DNA of 64,000 nt from Rapana venosa. Lineage: Eukaryota; Mollusca; Gastropoda; Neogastropoda; Muricidae. The stretch is taken from the NCBI GenBank assembly GCA_028751875.1, contig CM054145.1, positions 2,088,476 through 2,152,475 of the forward strand, written 5' to 3'. The position numbers and the translations under genes are program-made. Of this stretch, positions 11,808 through 24,282 are shown in pieces. The notes beneath the pieces were generated by a model that was not told the DNA's origin, searched no databases, and saw only the letters and a list, made by a program, of their open reading frames with translations. Each line of letters starts with the position of its first letter. Position 1 is the first letter of the stretch.

Positions 11808-13176
11808 GTGCAGAACTTGCTGATGATTGAAATGACGTGGTGAATTCATCAGTTGCTTGATGCCCTGTGCAGAACTTGCTGATGATTGAAATGACATGGT
11901 CAATTCATCAGGTGCTTGATGCCTCCTGTGCAGAACTTGCTGATGATTGAAATGACGTGGTCAATTCATCAGTTGCTTGATGCCCTGTGCAGAACTTGCT
12001 GATGATTGAAATGACGTGGTCAATTCATCAGTTGCTTGATGCCCTGTGCAGAACTTGCTGATGATTGAAATGACGTGGTGAATTCATCAGGTGCTTGATG
12101 CCCTGTGCAGAACTTGCTGATGATTGAAATGACGTGGTGAATTCATCAGGTGCTTGATGCCCTGTGCAGAACTTGCTGATGATTGAAATGACGTGGTGAA
12201 TTCATCAGTTGCTTGATGCCCTGTGCAGAACTTGCTGATGATTGAAATGACGTGGTGAATTCATCAGTTGCTTGATGCCCTGTGCAGAACTTGCTGATGA
12301 TTGAAATGACGTGGTGAATTCATCACTTGCTTGATGCCCTGTGCAGAACTTGCTGATGATTGAAATGACGTGGTGAATTCATCAGTTGCTTGATGCCCTG
12401 TGCAGAACTTGCTGATGATTGAAATGACGTGGTGAATTCATCAGTTGCTTGATGCCCTGTGCAGAACTTGCTGATGATTGAAATGACGTGGTGAATTCAT
12501 CAGGTGCTTGATGCCCTGTGCAGAACTTGCTGATGATTGAAATGACGTGGTGACTTCATCAGTTGCTTGATGCCCTGTGCAGAACTTGCTGATGATTGAA
12601 ATGACGTGGTCAATTCATCAGGTGCTTGATGCCTTCAGTGCAGAACTTGTTGATGATTGAAATGACGTGGTGAATTCATCAGGTGCTTGATGCCCTGTGC
12701 AGAACTTGCTGATGATTGAAATGACGTGGTGAATTCATCAGGTGCTTGATGCCCTGTGCAGAACTTGCTGATGATTGAAATGACGTGGTCAATTCATCAG
12801 GTGCTTGATGCCTTCAGTGCAGAACTTGTTGATGATTGAAATGACGTGGTCAATTCATCAGTTGCTTGATGCCCTGTGCAGAACTTGCTGATGATTGAAA
12901 TGACGTGGTGAATTCATCAGGTGCTTGATGCCCTGTGCAGAACTTGCTGATGATTGAAATGACGTGGTGAATTCATCACTTGCTTGATGCCCTGTGCAGA
13001 ACTTGCTGATGATTGAAATGACGTGGTGACTTCATCAGTTGCTTGATGCCCTGTGCAGAACTTGCTGATGATTGAAATGACGTGGTGACTTCATCAGTTG
13101 CTTGATGCCCTGTGCAGAACTTGCTGATGATTGAAATGATGTGGTGACTTCATCACTTGCTTGATGCCCTGTGCAG
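11808..13176 (+). repeat. 59-bp minisatellite carrying repeated splice acceptors
   Basis: About 23 tandem units, most 59 bp and a few 60-61 bp. Each contains CTTGATGCCCTGTGCAG then AACTTGCTGATGATTG. The words CCCTGTGCAG and AACTT are exactly those flanking the true intron/exon junction at 13176/13177, so the array looks seeded from that junction. Each unit also has a CTGAT branchpoint-like word. The unit polypyrimidine tract is weak. It lies inside the last intron of the TMTC3-like gene. Confidence 0.95.
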
Positions 13177-13395
13177 AACTTCCAGACCATCCTGAAGAGC
13201 GACCCCCAGAACGTGCAGGCCAACCACAACCTGTGCGTGGTCTATGTGGAGAAGGGCGACCTCCTCAAGGCTGAAAAATGCCTCGTCCACACCCTCGCCA
13301 TCGACCCCACTGCCGAGTACGTCAAAAACCACCTCAACATCGTCCGGTCCCGCATCAACCAGATCCGCATGCACCAGCAGAAACAGCAGCAGCAG

Positions 13396-13427
<32 letters not shown>

Positions 13428-13500
13428 ACAGCAGCAACAGCAGCAGCAGCAGCAGCAGCAGAAGCCAGCTGAGCAGCAGCAGCAGAAAGCATCGCCTTAG
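13177..13500 (+). CDS. TMTC3: Terminal coding exon of a TMTC3-like protein
   Basis: This exon encodes the C-terminus of a protein matching animal TMTC3, an ER multi-pass membrane protein with luminal TPR repeats that O-mannosylates cadherins (family knowledge). The 107 codons start with a TPR-type helix pair. Visible blocks are [15 protein letters not shown], then [11 protein letters not shown], then [14 protein letters not shown]. These correspond to the last TPR of vertebrate TMTC3. After it comes a run of 26 Gln codons (13384-13461) and a short [12 protein letters not shown] end, stop TAG at 13498-13500. The vertebrate protein instead has a longer charged tail there. The exon starts after GTGCAG at 13171-13176 in phase 0. 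Upstream exons are outside the window or in the gap. TMTC3 is favoured over its paralogues by the LCVVY and HLNIVR blocks. Confidence 0.85.
13384..13461 (+). repeat. CAG/CAA polyglutamine-coding tract
   Basis: 26 consecutive Gln codons in the TMTC3-like frame, mixed CAG and CAA. CAA interruptions usually slow expansion, and the rightmost seven codons are uninterrupted CAG. Confidence 0.9.
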
Positions 13501-14062
13501 GTGTAGGAGTTGTGCATCCAGCATTGATGGGGGTGATATGACTTGTTATGCAATGTGCGCTGATGATCGCTGTGGTATGAGTTGTGACAGAGAGTCAGCA
13601 CTGTGAGTGGTACACTGAGGGAGTGGTGATGTGTCTGTGCACAAACACAGGTTGTAGCTGCTGCTGCTGCTGTTTCTGAAGGAGTCTGTCCCCACTGTGC
13701 ACCTGAGCACAGCACAGGTAGACAGATGAAGCCTACACTGGGGAAAAGAGACTTGTCATGACAGGTGGGCAGACTTGGGAACAGAGACTGAGGAGTGATG
13801 TCTGCAGTGTAAAACAGACTACACCATCGTGAGAAAGGTGTGAGGTGTAGCGCGCAACACACAGGTAGATAGATGACGTGTGTACTGTGCAACAGGCTGT
13901 ACTGAAAAATGTTCCCGTGTGAAAACGAGCCTGGAAAAATGACTGACATGAAGTGGACCAAACAGACGGTAAAACAGAGCATTGGCAAGTGATGCCTGTG
14001 CTTTGGAAAAGACTTTTGATGTATAAGATTGTAACTTGTGGTAAAATCATGGTATGATCTCT

Positions 14063-14128
<66 letters not shown>

Positions 14129-14666
14129 GGTTGTTGCGACAAGCTGCACACAACATAGCCAGCTTGTGAACTGACTATGCACACAGCAATGTGATCGTTC
14201 GTACCGAAAGATACAAAGTGCTGCATGCACTCAGGTGTAACGTGTCTAAATGAGTCCTGTCATATTTTTGTCGCTGTCAATTCCGAACCCCTACCAACTA
14301 GACCAAGAGATGGTTGAGCTGATCTGGTTGTTGTGCTTCAAGCTTTCAAATGTCCAGTTGTTTTGGTTTTGTGTGTACATCTGGAAATGATTGGTGGATG
14401 GCGTGACTGTCAGTTTGAGAGGATGGTTGTCTTGAACTGTGGTCATTACTGTTTTGAATCTGGGGTGAGATGTTGGTGTGTTTTGATTAACATTGTTTTT
14501 TGTGTGTGTGTGTCGTTTTGTTTCATTATTCAGTGTGTGAAATCGTAGGCATCGCCACTGTTAATCTCTTGATTTAAAAATATTTTAATGAATTTTAAGT
14601 TGGAGTTTGATTTTTGGGATAAACACTTTGACAAATATTAAGAAATAAAATAAGTCTTCCTAATCC
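13501..14666 (+). other. Probable 3' UTR of the TMTC3-like gene
   Basis: Non-coding sequence after the stop. A canonical AATAAA lies at 14644-14649, followed about 20 bp later by a T/GT-rich stretch (TTTTTTGTTGTGTG), a plausible cleavage and polyadenylation context. A second AATAAA is at 15577-15582. The UTR contains a CA microsatellite (14060-14122). The transcript end is inferred only. Confidence 0.45.
14060..14122. repeat. CA microsatellite
   Basis: About 60 bp of CA repeats with one GA interruption, within the probable TMTC3-like 3' UTR. Confidence 0.95.
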
Positions 14667-16620
14667 TTTTTTGTTGTGTGGGGGGGAGGGGGGGGCACTC
14701 ATCAAGGTGTTCACACCGTCAGATTTTTCATGTTTGATTTGAAGCCGTCAGTTTCATGACCTAGCCAGTCTTCCTCAGGCAGAAATGGGGCCACTGTTGC
14801 TGACTTGCAGAAGGCTGGGGTTGTATTCGGCTTCCTGTGATGTTGGAGTCGGCAGGATGCATGCTGGGCATGTAATGGACAGCTACAGTTGTCCTCCCAG
14901 TCAAGGAACAGAATGTTTGATGGTTGCGTTGCCACAGCTTAGTGACTGAATTTGCTCCTGCTTTTTTTTTCCAGACAATTTTTGTACAGTGTACTTTTTA
15001 TATTTCTAGGAAATATTTCAGCAAAGAATTCAAGTCGAGTCAAAAACACTTTGATCATCCCATGAAGGGCAGTTACAATACTGACAGGCAGATTGATACG
15101 TATCATTATTTCGAAAGACACAAGAAAGCTACATTTCATATTGTTGTAAACATTCCAAGATAACGGTCCCATGATTCTTGTGGTCAGTGTTTCACAGAAA
15201 CACAAATATACCCAGCATGCACTCTGTACCAGGCGAGGGATGGGCTCCGCCAGATTCAACTTACCAAAGAGACAGGGCCTGAAGACTTCAGTGCAGAGCC
15301 CCAGTGACTCCACAGGGTGTGTTGGGGATGTGGAGTGATGTGGTGTGGAGTGGTGTGGTGTGGTGTATGTGAGGAGGAAGACCTCACACGAACAGTGTCC
15401 CAGGTTAGAAGACAAACTGTGCTTGAATAGTGTGAGGTGGTTTTCTATATGTGAAAAGTATTCCGTGAATGATGTTTGTATGTATTTAGGAAAAATGCTG
15501 CTTGGAGAGTGTGTGTGGTTATACGATACGAGAAAAGCGTTTCAAGAAGGGGTTAATTTTGTTATTATTATATCAAAATAAATTTTTTAATTAATGTTGT
15601 ATGAGAAACAGATTTTCTAGATGAAGGTTTTGTGGAGTTTTTCCATGTCGTCATGTGTTGGGGAGAAAGCCCTGACACTTTCTCATGTTGTCGGGTATAA
15701 AACACATTTTTCAACGGTGACTAATTTTCTGAAGAACCTCTCCCCTTGTTACTCTTGCTCTGTTAATCTTCTATTTTTTTCACTTTACGGTTTCATGTAA
15801 TAGATGATGATAAATGGAAGGGATGGTGTTGTCAGCAAGACCTGGTGTTATTGGCCTCTAGGTGGAAGAGAAAAGTCACAGAAATAAATAGATAGATATC
15901 TCATTTCATGGTCTTCTTCAGGTGGAGGGGCTTGGCGTTGTGGAGATTAGTGTCTGTTGAGTTTGAACTTAGTGCAAGTGTTTGTGCAAAATCTAGAGTT
16001 GAATAGGACGATAGGGTCTTTATTATGGTGGGTGAGGCTTTAACAACATGAAACCAAAAGTTGAAAAGGACAAGAATGTTTTCACCTTACCATGTTATCC
16101 AGGGGGGATTGATAGAATTAGTTTAATTTTGTCATGTAGCAAGCCGTGTCAAGAAATGATATTTCTTCTTCATACAGTGTCAAATTCACCTGCACACAGT
16201 TAGTGAAAGAAACATGTCACATCACCGCATTTGCTTCAACGCTTTGTGTATGGGTTTTTTCACCCATTTCTACAACACTTTTAGTAGCCTACTCCTCTTC
16301 AGTGTGTGGATTTGAGGTGCCAGCATGGTTGTCAGTGCATTTCTTCAGGCACATCCCTCAGTTCTGAAGTTCTTGACTGGACAACAGTGGTCTGTGATGT
16401 GAAGCATCCTCAAGTTTGGTGAAGTGACAGGTTCCTAGTCACACAGTCGACCGGGCGTTTCAGAATTCTGCCGGTCACTCACTGACCAGTCGTGCAGTCA
16501 CCAGTTCGTGTGAAATGGTCAGTCTCTGCAGTGATGATGTCCCGGACCAAACCCAGGCCCTCATTCACCCTGTGTGCTGAAGCCAATACTGTCGTTACAA
16601 GGCAACACAGACAGAGGAGA
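14667..16620. other. No gene seen
   Basis: Mostly unique AT-rich sequence with one GTGTGGAGTGGTGTGG patch near 15335-15365. No coding block or repeat family I recognise. It may include an extended TMTC3 3' UTR up to the AATAAA at 15577. Confidence 0.5.
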
Positions 16621-16624
16621 TGTT

Positions 16625-17750
16625 CTGTGGTCCCTGAATTGGCGTTTTCTGAAGCATTTAGAGACAGCGTGCTGTTTTTGAGTGAGGTTATGTGGGGTTT
16701 TTTGGACTCATTTAGAAAGAGACAGCTTGCTGTTTTTGAGCGAGTTATGTTTTTTTTTACTCATTTAGAAAGAGACAGCTTGCTGTTTTTGAGTGAGGGT
16801 ATGTGTTTTTTGACTCATTTAGAAAGAGACAGCTTGCTATTTTTGAGTGAGGTTATGTGGGTGCTTTTTTTTTTACTCATTTAGAAAGAGACAGCTTGCT
16901 GTTTTTGAGTGAGATTATGTGGGTGTTGTTGTTTTTTTTACTCATTTAGAAAGACACAGCTTGCTATTTTTGAGTGAGATTATGTGGGTGTTTTTTTTTT
17001 TTTTTACTCATTTAGAAAGAGACAACTTGCTATTTTTGAGTGAGATTATGTGGGTGGTTTTTTTTTTTACTCATTTAGAAAGAGACAACTTGCTATTTTT
17101 GAGTGAGATTATGTGGGTGTTTTTTTTTTTTTTTACTCATTTAGAAAGAGACAACTTGCTATTTTTGAGTGAGGTGATGTGGGTGGTTTTTTTTTACTCA
17201 TTTAGAAAGAGACAGCTTGCTGTTTTTGAGTGAGGTTATGTGGGTTGTTTTTTTTTTACTCATTTACAAAGAGACAGCTTGCTGTTTTTGGTGAGGTTAT
17301 GTGTTTTTTTACTCATTTAGAAAGAGACAGCTTGCTGCTTTTGAGTGAGGTTATGTGTGTTTGTTTTACTCATTTAGAAAGAGACAGCTTGCTGTTTTTG
17401 AGTGAGATTATGTGTTTTTTTGACTCATTTAGAAAGAGACAGCTTGCTGTCTGTGAGGTTATGTGTTTTTTTTAAGCATTTAGAAAGAGAGAGCTTGCTG
17501 TTTTTATGTAAGGTTATGTGTTTTTTTGACTCATTTAGAGACAGCTTGCTGTCTGTGAGTGAGATTATGTGTTTTCTGAAACATTTAGAAAGAGACAGCT
17601 TGCTGTCTGTGAGGTTATATGTTTTCTGAAGCATTTAGAAAGAGACAGCTTTCTGTCTGAGTGAGGTTATGTGGTTTTTTTTACTCATTTAGAGACAGTT
17701 TGCTGTCTATGAGGTTATGTGTTTTCTGAAGCATTTAGAAAGTGCAGCCC
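16625..17750. repeat. About 60-bp minisatellite with T-tract length variation
   Basis: Roughly 19 copies of a unit reading ACAGCTTGCTGTTTTTGAG, then GAGGTTATGTGGG, a T tract of 5-15, and ACTCATTTAGAAAGAG. T-tract length and small deletions differ between copies. Long frames across it are artefacts. Confidence 0.9.
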
Positions 17751-17854
17751 ACCCCCAGGGAAAAAAGTCCAACAAACAAACCCAAACACAAAAAAAGGAA
17801 AAGATGATGTTGAGGACAGAGACAGTGTGCTGCAGTAAGTGAGGGGGTATGTTT

Positions 17855-18080
17855 TCAGAAGCAGTCCTTCGGATGAGACTATAAACTGAGGTCCTGTGTG
17901 CGAACGCTCGCAGAACATCTTGCACACACGTTAAAACCTGTTCCGCTTTTTGGAAGGGTTGTGTGCCGGTGGGAACGGGTGACAAAATTTATTAAACTGC
18001 ATACACACGGGGACTGGATGAAAAAAAGCACACGAGTGTTTATTCTATTATCCTTGAAATAAAAGAATAAAATCAATAAA
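17855..18080 (+). mobile_element. SINE family A, head missing
   Basis: Core GGATGAGACTATAAACTGAG, then the AACATCTTGCACACACG body and the CTTGAAATAAAAGAATAAA tail. The tRNA-like head is absent and sequence left of 17845 is unrelated, so the copy is 5'-truncated. Confidence 0.8.
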
Positions 18081-18096
18081 AATAAATATAAAAATA

Positions 18097-18175
18097 AAAG
18101 CCATCATCATCATCACCATCATCATCGTCATCACCATCATCATCGTCATCACCATCATCATCACCATCATGATCA
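18097..18175. repeat. CAT/CGT trinucleotide microsatellite
   Basis: CATCAT units with periodic CACCAT and CGTCAT variants, following the SINE tail. Confidence 0.9.
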
Positions 18176-18179
18176 ATGG

Positions 18180-21100
18180 ACAGGTTTTCTGTGAAATACC
18201 AGCACACTTACACCAGGGATAGGTGGCTTTCCCACAGCTTGGGGTTTTGTGGATGTTGGTGTGGGTGTTTGGATTTTTGGAAGGGGGAGAGGATGGGTTG
18301 GGTTTTTTTTCAAGGATTTGTTGTTGTTGTTGATTCTGTGATGCGACGTTGTGCTTGTCACAGGCATCACTTTTGGGTTCACTGCATTTGTTGATATTGC
18401 ATTTGTGTGAAGTTTGATAGAAACATATATTGGAGCCTGAGACGGTTGTTATTCTACACGTTGGTTATTATGTTTGCTTTTGGGGTGATTTGTATATGAC
18501 TTTGTTGTTCGGTTTTCTTGTTAGATTGAGGAGGATGTTATTTTTTTATATCTTTCTTATCCAGTGATGTGTATGTGATAGTATCGTTGAATGCTAGCTT
18601 TTTCCTTTCTCCCATTTTTACAGACAGCACGGTGGTTAGTTAGTTAGTTGGTTGGTTGGTTAGTTGGTAGGCTGCTTGAAAACTTCACAGAAAGGCTTTA
18701 CCTTAGTTGCTGTCGTGTTTTTTCTGAGCAAGGTGTCTTTCGGAGTAGTTGTTTTTTCTGGGTGTACTTTTTGGTCGTAACTTCAAGTTATGAACATATA
18801 GGACGATTGTGGAATGTTGTTTGTTATCTCTACTTTTGTTACTTGTCTACCATGATATGTACAAACCAAATCTATATCTACAGAAAGAAATGGATGTGAG
18901 TCCTCCACGATAACGCCAGGGGCAATTTAAGTGTAAGCATTTTACCGCTGCAAGCTCTGACGGAGCGAGGCAGGGCCTCTGCCGTGTGTCTTCTTGACGG
19001 CCGTTCTGTTCCGTCTTTCACTGTCTGGTCGCTGTGTCCAGCAGGCCTCGGTGTCTGTGCTGGTTGGTTTGGTGCTAGGTCATGACAGTGTCAGCATCGG
19101 CATGGTGTTCTGCTGTGTTGGTGGGTTGACGTATTTCTGACTTTCTAGTTACCTGAAGCATGGTGGTGTTTTTTTCATCATTTCTAAACATTTTTTTGGT
19201 GATCGTAAGTTGATCAGAATGATGGGCCTCCTCATTATGGTCTGATAATTTTTATATGTTGTAAGGAATTCAGTCGTTCAGATCATGTCATTCTCTGTGT
19301 TTTTGCAGTGATTGTGTGTGGGTTGTATTTTGTTGTATTTTGTGGGTGTTTTTTTTAGTGTGACCAGGCTAAGCATTGGTAAGGAGGTAGTTACCTGTTG
19401 GAGACTGGAAGAAGTTTGGAGAATTTTGAGATTCTTAATTTGAGGTGACAAAGTCGTTGTTTTGTTATTTGATGTGATTTCAACTGATTCAGCTTCTGCT
19501 TATACTAATTCTGAACGATGAACATTACCAGTAGAAAATGTTTGTTTTATTATGTTCATTTTCAGACCAGTAATTTATCATCTAGCCAACCAACACTCGT
19601 TATGCTCATTATGGAAGTTGTTCACGATGTTTATTGAATGGTATGAGCCGGTGCTTTTTTTCTTCTTCTTCATTGAACTGAAAATGACTCCAGGAGATGG
19701 GGTGTATGCTGACCAGTCTGCCTTGTGTTGTGCTGTGTTGTGTTGTGTTGTGCTGTTTTACATGTTGTGTCACTCAGACTGCTGACAAAGCGCAGAGCTA
19801 CGCGTTCTTCATACCACAATCCATTCCCTCTGTAACAGCAATAACGATGTGCAACTTCTGAGCCAGTAACCAATGTGGAAATATCGTCATGGTTTATATT
19901 ATATAGCGGTGAATTCTTAGATCCTGTGGTATGATGCGTTTACTGGTGTTTCTTGTCCTTAGAGGAAGAACTTTGGGGTGGGGGCTGTATCAGTGTTGAC
20001 TAACTCCAGGGGAAAATTCTCCATGCACAGACAGACCAGTGAAGATTTTGGTTCCTGCCCCTGATCATTTTGATCCTGACATCTAGGCTGCAACTGCCCA
20101 ACACACACAGCATTATTGAACTTTTTAAAAAGAGAAAATTTTGGGGGTGGTCCTTGCTCCAGAAGAACCTGGCAGTGTGTGGGACTGGCGTCTGTCCGTT
20201 GTGCTGCTAGCACTCCCCCCAGCCAGCGTCTCTCTCCTTCATGTGCAGGCAGCAGTTGAGGATCCGGGATCTGTGGGGCACTGTCACTCCAGGGCTGATA
20301 TTACTTCAGGTCTGAAGAACATGCACAGCACCTAGTGATGTACGTTACCTGGCAACAGTAGTAATGACAACATGATGATGATGAAAGTGTGTGTGTTCTT
20401 TTTATGACCCGTGAACTGTTGTCCTGGTTGTCTGTGTTTTGTTTCACGGATAGAGTTGTCTTCCCTTACCCCATGGGGGAGATAGATGCCCGGTAATTGA
20501 TGCCCTGCTGCTTTCTTCAGCCTGCAGACGTTTAACAAGTACATGGCAGCAGATTATCGTAACACCATGCACATCACACTCCCTCCCAAAAAACCACCTT
20601 GAGATTTGCAAATATCTATATTTATAGTCCTGATTATGATGCCAAATCTCGTTTGTTTGTTTTATAGATGCGCCTTGTTTGTTGGTTGACAGAATTCTAA
20701 AGTTTTCTGATGCATGCTGTGGTCATGGTCGGTGTGGGAATGCAGTGTGTCATTAGAAAACTGTGTTCCAGCAGTCAGAGACTCTACTTGTGGTTTGGCC
20801 ACAGACACGACAGGGGCTACAGTAGGAATGTGTGGTCAGTGTTTCCACGTGCTTCCAGCAATCCTGCTTGGTGTGTTGAGTAACTACGATTCCGTGACAA
20901 AACTTCCATGTTTGTTTGTCTGTCTGTCCGTTCAGTCGTCTTTCAAGGTCAGGGTGACTGTCGTGTCAACGGCCAATGCAGGAACTACAAAATGCAAAAG
21001 TTTTTTTTTGGTGAATTTTGTTGCATGAAAAATGATGTTTCATGAAAAAACGTGGATTGTGTTGTGTGTCCATTGTTGAAGCAGGACATCATTGCCAGCA

Positions 21101-21334
21101 CATGTGAAAAGTAGCACTCTTGTGTGGGGTGAATGCTAGCTGGGGTTTTAGTGGTTGCTCGGGTGGTGATTGCTGTTTGTCGGCATCCACAGCAGAGGAG
21201 AGATCATTGTGGTCTCTTCAAAGAGAACGTTGTCGTGCTGTCTTTTCTCCCCTTCTCTCTTGGAATGAACACAGACTGGAACAAGTCTGGAAGCAGCAGC
21301 TGATGGGAAGGAAGGTTCCGTGCTGCTGCTGTGT
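18180..21334. other. No gene seen
   Basis: Unique sequence with no supported coding block. A decayed minus-strand SINE head may lie near 19990-20110 (TTGACTAACTCCAGGGGAAAA). A short TGTTG repeat is at 19725-19760. Confidence 0.45.
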
Positions 21335-21680
21335 CTGTGTCTTAGTGGACTGTGGGGACAGCGTAGCTCAGTGGTCACTGCCCTTGCTGTGTCTTAGTGG
21401 ACTGTGGGGACAGCGTAGCTCAGTGGTCACTCCCTTGCTGGTCACAGGCTATGGTGAACAGTGTTGAGTAGCTCTGCCTCACTCCCTGATGGGTGACTGT
21501 TCATGTGCTTTGGCTTCAGTACAGTCCCCCAGTTCACCCAGCTGTCAATGGGCACCTGCCCTCTTTAGGGTTGGGGAAGGTAAAGCAGCGAGGGAGAGGA
21601 GATGGGCGCCGCCCTCAATATGCTGGCCCCTGGAGAAGCTGAGGTCTCTGACACTATGCCCCCTATTGACTGCATAGATT
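21335..21680 (+). mobile_element. tRNA-derived SINE family B with duplicated head
   Basis: The head GACAGCGTAGCTCAGTGGTC is present twice as a direct duplication of about 56 bp (21342-21380 and 21398-21436). The body follows: CAGCTGTCAATGGGCACCTG, GGTAAAGCAGCGAGGGAGAG and CGCCGCCCTCAATATGCTGG. Other copies are at 30790-30985 (-), 34827-35080 (-) and 35792-36020 (+). Confidence 0.75.
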
Positions 21681-21689
21681 GTGGGACAC

Positions 21690-22491
21690 CTTTCCTTTAC
21701 CTTACTGTTATAGTTGAGTCCATCCAAAAAACATGTTTGAGAATTTTTTGCATCTTGCTGTAACATTTTGTACTTTATACTGGGGATTTCCAGTGATTTG
21801 TTTATTTCTGTCTTCTTTTTTCAACATTCTTTTCCTTAGGATAGAGGTTAAATTTTGTGTGTGGATTCTTTCTCAATATAATGATGTCAAGAAAACCATT
21901 TTGATAGTATTTTAAACTGATCATTTGTTATATGACAAGTCTTACCTTTCGATCTGTTGAACGGAAATTACTGGATGATTTGTATGTCACAGATTTATTT
22001 CATGCATGTGTGTAGGGCAATAATTCAGTTAGATATCATGAGGGATGAATATTCATTGACAAATTTGAATAACAAAACATATGTGACGCTCCATCACAAA
22101 ATGAGTCGCATTGCACCTGACCCACTTTTCTGCCAGGAGCCAGTTTAGGCAGGTGGGGGTCAGGTTGTCAGTTTTGGTTGATTATAGAACTACAGCCATT
22201 CTTCTACCTTGTACTGAAGTATCGAGGCATAATTTTGTTTCCTTTTGCTTTAAAAATGCATTGAAAAACATCCAGGCCCTCATTCTGACCACCTGTTAGG
22301 ATGCTGAACTTGTCAGTGCCTCATTTTGTCACTTTCTGCAGTCTGTCACTTTAATTTGTAAAAACTTTTCATGGAAGTGTCTCATCTTTAAACTTTTTTA
22401 TTTTCTTTATCCAGCAGCCTTTTTATTGCCAATACATAACATGTTAACTGAAAGTTGACCTCTGGTGCAATGCGACATTATTTGGTGGAGC

Positions 22492-22553
<62 letters not shown>

Positions 22554-22893
22554 AATATGCATTCTCATTCCTTGATTAATGAAGAAAGCAACTGATTGAA
22601 GAAAAAAATAGTCCTTGAGAATGGTAAAAAAATTACAGATATATATTTTGTTTATACAACAAAAGCCTTTATTGTTGTTGAAGTTTTTCATAAGATCATG
22701 GTAAGAAATGAGCACTGGTGTTAGTTGTGTGAGTGGGGATATTGTACCGTCCCAGCGCTCACCATTCTTCACTAGGACCTTTACTAGTGGCAGAAAGCAT
22801 GCTGGCTGTGTTCCTGTCATCCATACCACCAGTCATAGGTAACCTACTCTTCTGTCAAAGTTGGGCAGGGTTGGGGGCTGGGTTTCTTGTTCA
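21690..22893. other. No gene seen; AT microsatellite at 22494-22550
   Basis: AT-rich unique sequence with a pure AT dinucleotide run of about 57 bp at 22494-22550. No coding signal. Confidence 0.6.
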
Positions 22894-22894
22894 C

Positions 22895-23090
22895 TCGTGT
22901 GCATGATGTTCTGCATGTGTTCACACGTAGGACTGTGGTGTACAGCCTCATCTGAAGGACGTACAGGGGCAGGAGTCAATGATTGATGATTCCAGGGACA
23001 AACTCCCCACACACAGATGGCTGAGGAAGACTCGAACCTTCTACTCTGTGTCCAACACTAACCACCGAGTTAACTGCCCTGCAAAATCAA
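22895..23090 (-). mobile_element. Diverged tRNA-derived SINE
   Basis: The minus strand has a box A-like TTAACTCGGTGGTTAGTG and box B GGTTCGAGTCTTCC, then a body that includes GAGGCTGTACACC and GAACATCATGCAC, related to the family-A core. The head differs from families A, B and C. Confidence 0.55.
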
Positions 23091-24232
23091 AGGCGACATG
23101 TTTTGATGATGGATGTGGTGTTGCCAGCATATTTATACCTGAATTATCAATGGTAATGGGCTGAAGAGAAGAGAAAAAACACCAAAAAATGCTCATGGGA
23201 ATAGTTCGTTAAATTCCCTGGTAAATAATCTGGTTACTGTCAGGGTAAAAACCCCAACCCATTTCTTGCAGTTTTGTGGGTTGTCTGGTTGTCAACAAGC
23301 TCAGAAATTTTGGTTTTTGTTGTTGTTTTTTTAGCCTGTCATGTAGCATTACAGCGTAAATAATCCATTCAAAATGTGATTTAAAAAAACATCTGTAACC
23401 TAATTTGAACTTCAGAATCACTCAGTTTAGAAGTTTATTCAGAAACATCAGGTACAAGGATTCAGTGAATCCTGCCAAAGTTTGGACAGGGGGAAATTGT
23501 GCTTTTGCATATTATTTATTTATTATTCATCTGTCTTTGAAAATAAGGGGGAGGGGAGGGTGCAGTTTGGCACATATATTTCATATCTGGTTGTAGCTTG
23601 GGGGAGGGGGTGTTTTTTATCTGTTTATATGCCTTTTTAGGGTGGTTTGTTTTGGGGGATGGGGAGTAGGATTATGTTATGATGGTAGCAGGGGTCATTA
23701 TTTATAGCTGAAAATTTGAGATGAGGGCTAAGAACAACATTCTGCAGGAAAGATGTTGGTTGTTTTTTCTTTAATTTTTGTGTTAATATAGTTGATAGAG
23801 TGAGACAGTCTTTCCATTCTATTTCTATGTGTGTTCTTGTGGTAGATTTGAATTCAAATATTTGTCAACATTGTGTGTCAAATTGTCGTCATTTTGGCTT
23901 GTTTTGATATAGTTGACTGTAAAATCAGGATTGTGATGGGGATTCATTGTCAACATTCATATAATAATAGTAACTGGTATTATAAAATTGGGATTGTGTT
24001 ATTGATTTATTCTATTTTGATGATATTTTCTTACAGCAAAATCAGGATTATGATGTGGCTCCATTGTCATATTTACATGATATCAGTACTTTTGTGTTGT
24101 GATTTTTGGTTATTTTGATATATTATGATTGATCTTGAAATGAAAACTATTGTAATGCCGCGAGTGTTTCTCCACTGGTTTACTGGTTGTGAATGCAGGG
24201 CTTTGAAACAAAGTGTAGTCCTTATGCAGTGG

Positions 24233-24237
<5 letters not shown>
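23091..24237. other. No gene seen
   Basis: AT-rich unique sequence. GGATTGTGATG / AGGATTATGATGTGG phrases recur near 23925, 23990 and 24045, hinting at a decayed tandem repeat of about 60-70 bp. No coding signal. Confidence 0.4.

Positions 24238-24282
<45 letters not shown>

Noticed and set aside
11808..13176. CRISPR-like array of regular repeats
   Set aside because: Units are contiguous with no unique spacers; this is a minisatellite in an animal intron.
20141..21028. Small plus-strand genes downstream of the TMTC3-like exon
   Set aside because: Frames are short, rich in chance composition, without splice-consistent boundaries or known motifs.
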